In this document: positions 12,053 through 23,800 of the stretch, in pieces
How the letters are laid out: each line of letters begins with the position of its first letter
How positions within the stretch are numbered: position 1 is the first letter of the stretch
Source: Crotalaria pallida
Taxonomy: Eukaryota > Streptophyta > Magnoliopsida > Fabales > Fabaceae
NCBI GenBank assembly: GCA_037953625.1
Contig: CM075653.1
Coordinates: 310,001 to 374,000 of the forward strand
Reading direction: 5' to 3'
Length of the DNA stretch: 64,000 nt
Position numbers and translations under genes: made by a program
Notes under the pieces: model-generated
Database searches by the model: none
The model's input: only the letters and a program-made list of their open reading frames with translations
What the model was told of the DNA's origin: nothing

Positions 12053-14360
12053 TCAATCCTCTACGTCGGATAACACAACCGACCTCGGATCAAAATCTTC
12101 TTCCATTCTCTCGGCCAGGGGGTCAGGAAGATTCTCCTCAGGCTGGTCAAGATCAACTTCGGCCCTATCTCTCCCATAATCCACCATCTTGCCATCCTCT
12201 ACCCCATAGGCGGCACTAGCCCCAACCATCCTAATTCGGAGACCAGGGTTCAAGTGCAGAACCTGCTCCACCGCACTGGCGAAGATTTTGTTTCCAGCTT
12301 TCTCAAACTGGAAATCAGCTTCCTGTGCCGCCACTTTGTGCTTAAGTGCTTGGGCAGCCCTCCTTTTCAGAAGGGTCCTAACTTTCTCCACCTCGGCCAA
12401 ACCCTCCTGCCGACCAGCCTCCCTAACCTCAACCTTCATCTGAGCCATGACCTCCTCATTTTGCTTTTGGAGCTCCACGATATGTTGCCGATGTTTTTCT
12501 TCCAGCTCCGCCAGCTTCTCTTCGGCCGCTTTCTTCCTCTGTCTTAGATCCTCCACCTCCGCCGCAGCCTCCAACCGAGCTTTCTTCTGAGCGGGTGATA
12601 TACCCTCTACCACATCGTCAGCAACCTCGGATAGAACACTAAACATGGTACAGGCCCTTTTCATCTGAATAGCAAAGTCTTCGGCCTTCTTCTTCCACTC
12701 AGCCCCCGACATCTTCAGAATTCCCTCTCTAACTGAGGGACTGACGATGACTACTGGAGGTCGGGAAGAACCTTCAGATCCCCGGCCCTGAGCAGGCGAG
12801 CTCGGCGCGACAACCATCTCTACGCCCGAGCTAGCCGCCGGTTGAGGAGCCTGCGCAAGGATAACGGCAGGCGGAGTAGGTTGAAGAGGACCAGAACCTG
12901 TCGAGGTCGTATCAGCAGTGACCTCGGCGACGACGGCAACAGCAGCAGGAGATGTGGAAGCCTTCTTTTTGCGCGCTTCCAAGGCAGCCCTCATCGCTTT
13001 AGAAGACATGTTGGCCCAATATTTCTCTGCAAAACACAAAGAAAAGAAGCAAAGAAATAAGCAAAAAACAAAAAGAATAGATTACAAAGGCAAAAAAAAA
13101 AGTGAAAAGCTATCTACCAATGTTTGTTAAGACTTCTCGGACTGGGCACGTCATGAACACTCCTATATCAAGCTGAGACTTGCGAGCTCGATACTCAGTT
13201 TGAAAGTGGAAGGCTGTAACAGCCTCATCGGCATCCAAGGTCGTCCCTGACCACCGTTGAGGTGCCTCCGAATGTCGGATGAAAAACTCTTGTGTCCATT
13301 CTAAGGGAAATCTCGGTTTCGTTTCTCCCATAAACCAGGGGCGACCATAACCCACATGTTGGTACTTAAAGAAGCGCGGTTTGAATTGTTTCCATGATTC
13401 AGAGAACATCCCAAAAAGCCCATAACTTCCTCGAGCCTTGGTCGATACCCAAAGCCGACCTGAGACACCCTCCTTGTTACTAACGAACGGATTGTACACC
13501 CACAGGAAGAGCCGAGCTATGCAAACCAGGTTCCTAGCGATACAATATCTCTGAAAGGCTCGGAGAAAAGACCAAGTATTGGGATGGAGCTGAGAGGGAG
13601 CCAGGCCGAGTTCGTTCAATACCCTAATCTCTATGTCGGTGAAAGGCAAGCTCACCCTTAAATTTTGAATAAGGTCGGCGTAGAAGAAGAAAGAGCTATT
13701 GTCAGTTCGAGAACAAATCCTGTCATTGGCTGAGCAGGGTAGAATTTTGTAGTTATCACCAGCATCCCCCGAGCTGGAAAGCACGACCTCACGCACTGCC
13801 ATGAGCTGGTCATCTGAAACTAAGCTGGATTGAACTCCCTTGGGCTCCACGTCAACCCAAGTGTATAATTCGGCATCAAAGGGAGCAGGGTACAGTTCAG
13901 GTCGGACAATGCACCTCCGAGGAGCCATAGTACCTGCGGAAGGACAGGGGATCTCGAAGTTAGTCCTCCGGGTCGCGAAAAATAAACCACCCGAAAACCC
14001 CCTCGAGGTAGTCCCGAGGGGCGAGCATCTCCCCTCTTCCACAGGTACCCCCCGTTCAAACAGTTTCTCCCTTTCCATTCTCTCGTAATCGGCACGCTCT
14101 CTGCCATCTACAAACTTAGCCCAAGCATACTCCTTAATCCATTTTCGTTTCTCTTCGGAGTTCCGAGGGTAGACAACTTCGACGGGGTCAACCTCCAGAA
14201 CCCGCCGCTCGTACTTCCGCCCAAACTCCCTCCTGCGCCGCAGCATCTCATCCACCTCCGTGGACGAGCAGGAGGAAGAAAAGGAACCGTCCTCTTCCTC
14301 ACTATTGCTTGACGAAAGAAGAACCATCCCAGCCCATTTCCTAAGCCATTCATTACTCAT
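12053..14360 (-). CDS. Spliced antisense gene of the Tat element (Transposase_28 gypsy-type domain)
   Basis: Two minus-strand frames join through one intron. Exon 1 is 14360-13118 (414 codons plus one base), the intron 13117-13027 (91 bp) and exon 2 13026-12053. The donor is ATTG/GTAGAT and the acceptor is TTTTGCAG/AGAAAT; splicing keeps the frame and gives 738 codons. The acidic, serine-rich N-terminus precedes a region (about residues 190-340) with LNELGLAPSQLHPNTWSFL, typical of the plant Transposase (putative) gypsy-type family. The C-terminal half is a long charged coiled coil (EDLRQRKKAAEEKLAELEEK). Such antisense ORFs are known in Tat-lineage elements and their role is unproven. ATG 14360 is the first in-frame Met. 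A second view would be two separate ORFs, but the splice signals and kept phase argue against that. No stop or frameshift is seen. Confidence 0.8.
13027..13117 (-). other. Intron of the antisense gene
   Basis: 91 bp, GT to AG, T-rich (with TTTTTTTTTTGCC and TTTCTTTGC stretches on the minus strand), phase 1. Unspliced reading hits TAG eight bases into the intron. Confidence 0.8.
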
Positions 14361-15187
14361 ATTGAACCCAGTTTATATCTAGAACCCACTGTGAATAAAC
14401 CCACAAAACAGCGAAATTAAAACCCCCAAATGAAATCCCGAAATCCTAACCCTACCCCTTGAGGAAAAACCAAAATATAGGATCAAAATCAGAAACTATA
14501 CACAAAAACCAGAAAGGGAAACCTATGAAGGCACCAAAACAGCAATTATTTCAAAAGAGGAAAAGACGAAGTACCTTGCAGAGTGCAGAAACGAATCAAA
14601 TGCAGAAGTAACCCGCAAGCAGCGGAAGACACGCCCCTCCGTACAGAAAAGGAAGAAATACAAGGGATCAAGCAAAGTCTAGAAGTAGCAAAGAAGAAAC
14701 GAAATATAGGAGGAACCTTTGAGTATAGTGAGAGATCTGCAGAAGTAAAAAAAGAAGGGGAACCTTGAAGAAGATAATGGTAAAGGAGAGACAAATGAAG
14801 AGACGGGGACGGCGGAAGAGGAAAAAAGGACACTCTGGGTAAAACTGAAAAGAAGCGGTTTTCCCTCCAGTTTTGAATAATGGGCCTGGCCCACATAAAA
14901 CCCTATTCAAGGCCTAACCCCTAGGATCGAGGCACGTGGCGCACGGCCACAAGATTCGAGGATCTCGAATAACGTCACAATGATAATGACACTTCGAAAA
15001 CAGAGCTTTCTGACACGTGTCAGGCACCACATCGGTACTAGATAAATGGGCAGCTGTCAAGTGTACTCTGACAATTAAGGTGGAGACAGCTGGAACCAGT
15101 CCTTCCATTTGACCAGATGGCCAAGTCCTGAAACCCTCCGGAACCTCGGAGCAAGCCCCAAAGAGCCTTGACCGAGCTGGGGGGCTT
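14361..15187. other. Leader side of the antisense gene and 3' untranslated part of the Tat element
   Basis: About 0.8 kb without a supported gene. On the minus strand it must hold the promoter and 5' UTR of the antisense gene; GGTACTTCG after TGCAA near 14570 could be a 5'-UTR splice donor, but I cannot prove it. Near 15144-15188 lies the first copy of a CCTCGGAGCAAGCC...GAGCTGGGGGGCTTA block. Confidence 0.5.
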
Positions 15188-15293
15188 ATGTGGTAAAATC
15201 GACCGTAAAATGATGGACTTCGGGAAGATATCTAAACCACGACCTCGGAGCAAGCCTCAAAAAGCCTTGACCGAGCTGGGGGGCTTATGTGGT
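15144..15293 (+). repeat. Duplicated polypurine tract and LTR start (99-bp offset)
   Basis: The block running through GAGCTGGGGGGCTTA to TGTGGT occurs twice, with LTR-like TG starts at 15189 and 15288. Either copy could define the LTR edge: 681 bp from the first, 581 bp from the second. I use the second. Confidence 0.8.
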
Positions 15294-15510
15294 GGACCTG
15301 GCTAGGCCGAGCTCCCCATAAACCCCGCTAAAAGCTCAAGGACCTAACAAGGGACCCACTGAACGCTTGGCCGAGCTCAGGGCTCAACGGCCGAACAAGC
15401 GCCAGATACGGGCCGACCTCATGCCTCTGATCAGGTCCGATCTCCGTACGTCTTCCCAGGTCCGACATCACCCCAAAGATTCCGACACCAAGGACATGAT
15501 GACGTCCCCC

Positions 15511-15590
15511 ATCCTTATCCGCAAGGACAGCTCACCCCATCCTTATCCGCAAGGACAGCTCACCCCATCCTTATCCGCAAGGACAGCGCA
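15511..15590 (+). repeat. 28-bp tandem repeat, three copies, in the Tat LTR
   Basis: Units beginning ATCCTTATCCGCAAGGACAG start at 15511, 15539 and 15567; the third diverges after about 20 bases. They lie just upstream of the TATA box, so they may be enhancer-like. Confidence 0.9.
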
Positions 15591-15662
15591 CCGCTCCTAG
15601 CTCATTACAGGCTGGCCCTACTTGCGCCCCAAGTTGGCCCATTAGGGCAACCAGCTCCCCCC

Positions 15663-15670
15663 TATAAGTA
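15663..15670 (+). promoter_or_regulatory. TATA box in Tat LTR
   Basis: TATAAGTA after a C-rich stretch, with about 200 bp left to the LTR end. This fits a U3/R boundary shortly downstream. Confidence 0.6.
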
Positions 15671-15868
15671 GCTCAATACTACATGGGGCAAAGGTACGTC
15701 CTCTTACCCTAATCGCCACCCTCACACACTAGTGATTAGGGTATCTCTTTGGCTTCCCCTTTAGCCACTAGAGGACTCCCAACAAACATCACACATAAAC
15801 CCTAGGCAGAGTCTCCTCTAAGGTAGATTCCCCCTCCTCAGAGGTTCTCCTCGCCCTAGGACATCACA

Positions 15869-16566
15869 GCTACCAATATTCAAAAATAGGGATGATAAAA
15901 TACAATATGCTGAGATGAGATGAGTTTTTTACACATAATGAAAAATTCATGAAAATTGCGTATTTAAGGCTTGGATGAGTTGTGTTTTCAAGAAAAAGTA
16001 GAAAAACATGAAAATTGGTCTTAAGGTTTAGAAGCCTTGATTTTCTTCCAAAATTAAAAAATAGGGATGATAAAATACAAGATGCTTCTATAAGATGAAT
16101 TTTTTAGACATAAGGAAATAATCTTGAAAATTGTGTATTTAAGGCTTGGATGAGTTGAGTTTTCTAGAAAAGGTGGAAAAACATGAAAACTGGGTCTTAA
16201 GGCATGGATGCCTTGATTGTTAGCCAATATTCAAAAACATGGATGATAAAATACAAGATGTTTCGATGAGATGAGTTTTTTACACATAATGAACAAGTCA
16301 TGAAAATTGTGTATTTAACTCTTGTCTGACTTGAGTTTTCCCGAAAATGTGGAAAAACATGAAAATTGTTGTCTTAAGGCTTGGATGCCTTGATTTTCTG
16401 CCAATATTAAAAAAACAGGTATGATAAATACAAGATGCTATAGTGAGATGAGGTTTTTACATACACATAATGAAAAAATCACTAAAACTGTGTATTGATG
16501 GCTTGGATGACATGAGTTTTCCAGAAAAAGTGGAATAACATGAAAATTGTGGTCTTAAGGCTAGGA
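15869..16566. repeat. Satellite array, segment 1 (about 4 monomers)
   Basis: Tandem copies of a roughly 177-bp AT-rich unit whose landmarks are GGCTTGGATGCCTTGATTTT, AATAGGGATGATAAAATACA, ACACATAATGAAAAA and GTGTATTTAAGGCTTGGATG. This piece is closely matched by 61565-62250, and its last half also by 54262-54615. Confidence 0.93.
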
Positions 16567-17870
16567 CACTACAAGAATTTTCTTGGACAGCTACGGAATT
16601 TTGCTAGGGAATATTTTCCTAGCAGTTTCATAGCAAATCTGCTACAGAATAGATACGAAATTAATTTCCGTAGTTAGTTTTCAATGATATAAAATTCACT
16701 TATTAAAAGAAAAATAACTATGGAACAACTACGATTTAGCTAGGGATTATTGGTAACAATATAAAATTCCGTAGCTGACTAGTTTGCTAGAAAATATTCC
16801 GTAGCTGATGAAATTTATGGCCCAACCCGCTAAATTTTTACACTCCCGCCGAGCAAAATATTCCCTTCTGTTTCACTTTCAGATCCCTTCTCTCTTTTCA
16901 CTTTCAGTTCCCTTCTCTCTTTTCACCACCGCGTCCCTCCGCCTCCCTCCTTCACCATCGCCTCCCTCCTTTTTCTTTTCATTTTTCACTATCATTTCAC
17001 TATCTTCCCTTCTCTTTCACTAATCCCTAAATCCCTAACTTCACCATCACCTCATTTCACCATCACTTCCCTTCGTCACCACCGCCTCCCTTCGTCACGG
17101 CCTCCTCCCTCATCCTTCCCTCCTTCCCTGCTTCAATTTCACTAAACCCCTAACTTCTCTACCACGATTTCACTCTCCCTTCTTGCGTTTTGGATAGTTG
17201 GCGTTCTGGTGACCCTGCTCTTCCGATAAGGTATTGTTTTGGTTGAAGTTGTGCTTTGTTTTGATTTTTGAGTATTTGTTTTGGTTCGGTTTTGCTCTTG
17301 CTCTTGCGATAAGGTATTGGTTTGGTTGAAGCTGTGTAATTCTTCTCGTTTTTTGCTTTCTTTTCAAATTCTTCTTTTTTGTTTTGATTTTTTGGTTAGT
17401 TTAGTTTTGTTGTTTCTGAAATCAGCATCCTCATTAGTCTCACTATATTGAGTTATTAGCATAAATCACTACAGATTTGGCTTTTCCGGAACATCCCTGT
17501 AGTGGCAATGTTAGGGTTATTGGTACGGTTTGCTTGGGGATGCATTTTACTTCAACCAACCACTGTTTGTAGTTGTTGGATTTTAAGATAACATTTGAAA
17601 TCCTTAGATTCGACGAATTGGGTAGTTCATTTGGTTCACTTCTATCAAGCACTGCTGGTTAGTTTTTGAGTGATCACATTTGGAATATTTACTTTCTGTA
17701 CTTTGCTAGTCATTTGGTTTAGTTTATTCCATCTTATGGCAGTGACAGATGAAGAGGGTATAGTAGTAAATGAATACATACGATGGGGTTATGCATGTTG
17801 TAGTTTATGAATGCATGTAGTTCTTTTGTTTTTTTTACATCTAGGAATAGTCATTGTGATTCCACATTGT
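16567..17870 (+). mobile_element. Truncated CACTA-type transposon end
   Basis: Begins CACTACAAGAATTTT directly after satellite GGCTAGGA. In the duplicated satellite at 54613 and 62243 the same GGCTAGGA runs on into AGTCTTGATTTTC, so those are empty sites. Subterminal motifs such as TTCCGTAGCTGA and CTACGGAATTTTGCTAGGG follow for about 240 bp, then a pyrimidine-rich leader-like stretch (about 16850-17160) and an imperfect duplication with GATAAGGTATTG at about 17226 and 17309. There is no matching terminal repeat at the right end, and satellite resumes near 17871 in a different phase. I infer that the 3' end and some neighbouring monomers were deleted. No transposase ORF is visible. Confidence 0.72.
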
Positions 17871-20800
17871 TAAAGTTGTGGTCTTAAGGCTTGAATGCAT
17901 TGATTTTTTTGCCAAAATACAAAAACAGAGATGATAAAGTACAAGAAGTTTCGATGAGATGAGTTTTTTAAACATAATGAAAAATTCATGAAAATTGCGT
18001 ATTTAAGGCTTGGATGACTTGAGTTTTCCAGAAAAAGTGGAAAAATATGAAAAAAATGGTCTTAAGGCTTGGATGACTTGATTTTGATAAAAAATTCAAA
18101 AATAGGAATGAGAAAATACAAGATGCTTTGATCAGATGAGTTTTTTACACATAAGGAAATAATCTTTAAACTTGTGTATTCAAGGCTTGGATGACTTGAG
18201 TTTTCTAGTAAAGGTGGAAAAACATGAAAATTGTTGTTTTAAGGCTTGGATGCCTTGATTTTTTGCCAATATTTAAAAACAGGGATGATAAAATACAAGA
18301 TGCTACGGTGAGATCAGTTTTTTTACACATAATGATAAAATTACTAAAATTGTGTATTTAAGGCTTGAATGACATGATTTTTCCAGAAAAAGTAGAATAA
18401 CATGAAAATTGTGGTCTTAAGGCATGGATGCCTTGATTTTTCTGCCAATATTGAAAAATAGGGTTGATAAATTCAATATGTTTCGATGAGATGAGTTTTT
18501 TTACACATAATGAAAAAATCATGAAAATTGTGTATTTAAGACTTAGATGGCATGAGTTTTCCAGAAAAAATGGAAAAAGATGAAAATTGTGGTCTTAAGG
18601 CTTGGATGCCTTGATTTTCTTCCAATATTAAAAAACATGGATGATAAAATAATAGATGCTACGATAAGATGAGTTTTTTACACATAATGAAAAAATCACT
18701 AAAATTGTATATTGAGGGCTAGAATGACATGAGTTATCCAAAAAAAGTGGAATAACATGTAAAATGTAGTCTTAATGCTTGGATGCCTTGATTTTCTGCC
18801 AAAATTAAAAAACAGGGATGAAAAAAATACAAGATGCTACAATGACAGGAGTTTTTTTACACATAATGAAAAAATTACCAAAATTGCGTATTTAAGGCTT
18901 GGATGACATGAGTTTTCCAGAAAAGGTTGGAAAACATTAAAATTGTGGTCTTAACGCTTGTATGCCTTGATTTTCTGCCAATATCGAAAAATAGGGATGA
19001 TAAATTCAATATGCTTCGATGAGATGAGTTTTTTTACACATAATGAAAAAACCACGAAAATTGTGTAGTTAAGGCTGGGATGACTTGAGTTTTCTAGAAA
19101 AAGTGAAAAACGTGAAAATTGTGGTCTTAAGGCTTGGATGCATTGATTTTCTGCTAATATTAAAAAATAGGGATGATAAAATATAAAATACTGAGATGAG
19201 ATGAGCTTTTTACACATAAAGAAAAAATCATGAAAATTGTGTATTTAAGGCTTGGATGACTTGAGTTTTCCAGAAGAAGTGGAAAACGTGAAAATTGCGG
19301 TCTTCAAGCTTGTATGCCTTGATTTTCCACCAGTATTCAAAAATAGGGATGATAAAATTCAAGATGTTTCGATGAGATGAGTTTTTTTACACATAATGAA
19401 AAAATCATGAAAATTGTGTATTTAAGGCTCGGATGACTTGAGTTTTCCAGAAAAAGTGGAATAACATGAAAATTGTGGTCTTAAGGCTTGGATGCCTTGA
19501 TTTTCTACCAAAATTCAAAAAATAGATGATAAAATACAAGATGCTACGGTGAGATGAGTTTTTTACACATAATGAAAAATTAATAAAACTGTGTATTTAA
19601 GGCTTGAATGACATGAGTACTCCAGTAAAAGTGGAATTACAAGAAAATTGTGGTCTTAAGGCTTGAATGCCTTGATTTTATGCCAATATTAAAAATAGGG
19701 ATGCAAAAATACATGATGCTTCGATGAGATGAGTTTTTTACACATAATGAAAAAAACAAGAAAATTGCGGATTTAACGCTTGGATGACTTGAGTTTTCCG
19801 GAAAAAGTGGAAAAACACGAAAATTGTGGTCTTAAGGTTTGAATGCCTTTATTTTCTGCCAATATTAAAAATGGGGATGATAAAATACAAGATGCTGAGA
19901 TGCGATGAATTTTTTACACATAATTAAAAAAATCATGAAAATTGTGTATTTAAGGTTTAGATGACTTGAGTTTTCCAGAAAAAGTGGACAAACATGAAAA
20001 TTGTGGTCTTAAGGCTTGAATGCCTTGATTTTCAACCAAGATTAAAAAATATGGATGATAAAATACAAGATGCTGAGATGAGATGAGTTTTTTACACATA
20101 ATGAAAAAATCACTAAAATTGTGTATTTAAGGCTTGGATGACTTGAGTTTTCCAGAAAAAGTGAAATAACACGAAAATTATGGTCTTAAGGCTTGGATGC
20201 CTTGATTTTCTGCCTATATGCAAAAATAGGGATGATAAAATACAAGATGCTGAGATGAGATGAGTTTTTTACACATAATGAAAAATCCAGAAAATAGTGT
20301 ATTTAAGGTTTGGATGACATGAGTTTTTCAGAAAAAGTGAAAAAACATGAAAATTGTGGTCTTAAGGCTTGGATGACTTCATTTTTTCATTATTAAAAAA
20401 CAGGATGATAAAATACAAGATGCTTCGATGAGATGTGTATTTTACACATAACGAAAAGTCATGAAAATTGTGTACTTAAGGCTTGGATGAATTGAGTTTT
20501 CTAGAAAAAGTGGAAAAACGTGAAAATTGTGGTCTTAAGGCTTAGATTCCTTGATTTTATGCCAAAATTAAAAAAAAAAGAAATTATTAAATACAAGATG
20601 CTACGGTGCGATGAGTTTTTTTCACATAATGAAAACATCCCAAAATTGTGTATTTAAGGCTTGGATGACATGAGTTTTTAGAAAAAGTGGAAAAACATGA
20701 AAATTGTGGTCTTAAAGCTTGGATGCCTTGATTTTCTGCCAATATCGAAAAATAGGGTTGATAAATTCAATATGCTTCGAAGAAATGAGTTTTTTTACAC

Positions 20801-23800
20801 ATAATGAAAAAATAATGAAAATTTTGTATTTAAGGCTTGGATGACTTGAGTTTTCTAGAAAAAGTGAAAAACGTGAAAATTGTGGTCTTATGGCTTGGAT
20901 GCCTTCATTTTCTGCCAATATTCAAAAATAGGGATGATAAAATACAAGATGCTGAGATGAGATGTGTTTTTTTACACATAATAAAAAAATCATGAAAATT
21001 GTGTATTTAAGGCTTGGATGACTTGAGTTTTCCAGAAAAAGTGGATGATAAAATACATGATGCTTCGACGAGATTTGTTTTTTACACATAAGGAAATAAT
21101 ATTGAAAATTGTCTATTTAAGGCTTGGATGACTGGAGTTTTCCAGAAAAGTGGAAAAACAAGAAAATTATGGTCATAAGGCTTGGATGCTTTGATTTTTT
21201 CCAAAATTCAAAAACAGGATGATAAAATACAAGATGCTTCGATGAGATGAGTATTTTACACATAATGAAAAGTCATGGAAATTGTGTACTTAAGGCTTGG
21301 ATGAATTGAATTTTCTAGAAAAAGTGGAAAAACGTGAAAATTGTGGTCTTAAGGCTTAGATTCATTGATTTTATGCAAAAATTAAAAAAAAAATTATTAA
21401 TTACAAGATGCTACGGTGAGATTTTTTTTTCACATAATGAAAATATCACAAAATTGTGTATTTAAGGCTTGGATGACACGAGTTTTCCAGAAAAAATGGA
21501 AAAACATGAAAATTGTGGTCTTAAGGCTTGGATGCCTTGATTTTCTGCCAATATCAAAAAATAGGGATGATAAATTCAATATGCTATGATGAAATCAGTT
21601 TTTTTACACATAATGGAAAAATCATGAAAATTGTGTATTTAAGGCTTGGATGACTTGAGTTTTCTAGAAAAATTGGAAAAACACGAAAATTGTGGTCTTA
21701 AGGCTTGGATGTCTTGATTTTTTGCCAAAATTCAAAAACAGAGATGATAAAATAAAAAATGCTTTGATGATATAAGTTATTTACACATAATTAATAATTC
21801 ATGAAAATTTCATATTTAAGGCTTGGATGACATGAGTTTTCTAGAAAAAGTGGAAAAACATGAAAGTTGTGGTCTTAAGGTATGGATGCATTGATTTTCA
21901 TAAAATATTCAAAAATAGGGATGATAAAATACAAGATGCTGAGATGAGATGAGTTTTTTACACATAATGAAAAAATCATGAAAATAGTGTATTAAGGTTT
22001 GGATGACAAGGGTTATCCAGAAAAAGTGGAAAAACATGAAAATTGCGGTCTTAAGGCTTGGATGCCTTGATTTTCTGCCAATATTCAAAAATAGGGATGA
22101 TAAAATACAAGATGCTGAGATGAGATGAATTTTCTTATAAATAATGAAACAATCATGAAAATTGCGTATTTAAGGCTTGGATGACATGAATTTTCCAGAA
22201 AAAGTGGAAAAACATGAAAATTGTGGTCTTAAGGCATGGATGCCTTGATTTTCTACTAATGTTCAAAAATAGTGATCATAAAATAAAAGATGCTATGATG
22301 AGATGAGTTTTTTACACATAAAGAAAAAATCAAAAAAACTGTGTATTTAAGGCTTGGATGACTTGAGTTTTACAAAAAAAAAAAAGTGGAAACAAATGAA
22401 AATGGTGGCCTTAAGGCTTGGATGACATGAATTTTCTAGAAAAAGTGGAATAACTTTAAAATTGTGGTCTTAAGGCTTGGATGCATTGATTTTATGTCAA
22501 TATTCAAAAATAGGGATGCAAAAATACATGATGCTTCGATGAGATGAGTTATTTACTCATAATGAAAAAATCATTAAAATTGCGTATTTAAGGTTTGAAA
22601 GACTTGAGTTTTGTGGAAAAAGTGCAAAAATATGAAAATTGTGGTATTAAGGTTTGGATGCCTTGATTTTCTGCCAATATTAAAAATGGGCATGATAAAA
22701 TACAAGGTGCTTTGTTGAGATGAGTGTGTTTACACATAATAAAATAATCACTAAAATTATCTATTTAAGGCTTGGAAGACTACAGTTTTCCAAATAAAGT
22801 TTAAAAACAAGAAAACTGTGGTCTTCACGCTTGGATGCCTTGATTTTTTGCCAATATTCAAAAATTGGAATGATAAAATTCAAGATGCTTCGATGAGATG
22901 AATTTTTTACATGTAATGAAAAAATCTTGAAAATTGTGTTTTTAAGACTGAAATGACTTGAGTTTTCAAGAAAAAGTGGAAAAACGTTAAAATTGTGGTC
23001 TTAAGGCTTGGATGCCTTGAATTTCTGCCAATATTCCAAAATAGAGATGATATAATGTAAGATGCTTCGTAGAGTAGAGTTTTTTAAACATAATGAAAAA
23101 ATAATGAAAATAGTCAATTTAAGGCTTGGATGACTTAAGTTTTCCAGAAAAAGTGGAAAAACGTCAAAATTGTGGTCTTAAGGCTTGGATAGTCAATTTA
23201 AGGCTTGGATGCCTTGATTTTATGCAAAAATTCAAAAATAGGGATGATAAAATACAAGATGCTTCAATGAGATGAGTATTTTACACATGTTCAAAAAATC
23301 ATGAATATTGTGTATTTGAGGCTTGCATGACTTGAGTTTACAGAAAAAGTGGAAAAACATGAAAATTGTGGTCTTAAGGCTTGGATGCCTTGATTTTCTG
23401 CCAATTTTCAAAAATAGAGATGATAAAATACAATATGCTTCGATGAGATGAGTTTTTTTACTAAAAGGAAAAAATCACTAAAATTGTGTATTTAAGGCTT
23501 GGATGACATGAGTTTTCTAGAAAAAGTGAAAAACGTGAAAATTGAGGTCTTAAGGCATGGATGCCTTGATTTTATGTCAATATTCAAAAATAGGGATGAT
23601 AAAACACAAGACGCTGAGATGAGATGAGTTTTTAATACATAATGAAAAAATTATGAAAATTGCGTATTTAAGGCATGGATGACATGAGTTTTCCAGAAGA
23701 AGTGGAAAACATGAAAATTGCGGTCATAAGGTTTGGATGCCTTTATTTTCTACCAATATTCAAAAATAGGGATGATAAAATACAAGATGCTGAGATGAGA

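Larger units (their letters stand above)
8181..15868 (+). mobile_element. Non-autonomous Tat-lineage Ty3/gypsy retrotransposon
   Basis: Bounded on the right by a 581-bp LTR ending GACATCACA. The last 22 bases of the same LTR lie at 8181-8202, followed by a TGGCGCC primer site. The order is LTR end, primer site, gag-protease frame, about 1.1 kb without a gene, a spliced antisense gene, a purine-rich tract, LTR. There is no RT, RNase H or integrase. The proline-rich gag, the CxxH-type zinc knuckle and the antisense ORF before the 3' LTR are features known from Tat-lineage elements such as Retand. The 5' LTR upstream of 8181 is displaced by the LARD insertion and should resume left of this window. 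Confidence 0.85.
15288..15868 (+). repeat. 3' LTR of the Tat element, 581 bp
   Basis: Starts TGTGGT and ends ATCACA, with the polypurine block just upstream. The GCTAC after it (15869-15873) is the likely right half of the target duplication, because satellite resumes at once with CCAATATTCAAAAATAGG. The LTR contains a triple 28-bp repeat and a TATA box. Confidence 0.85.

Noticed and set aside
13820..14360. Shorter frames overlapping the antisense gene
   Set aside because: Shadows of the GC-rich exon in other frames, without domains.
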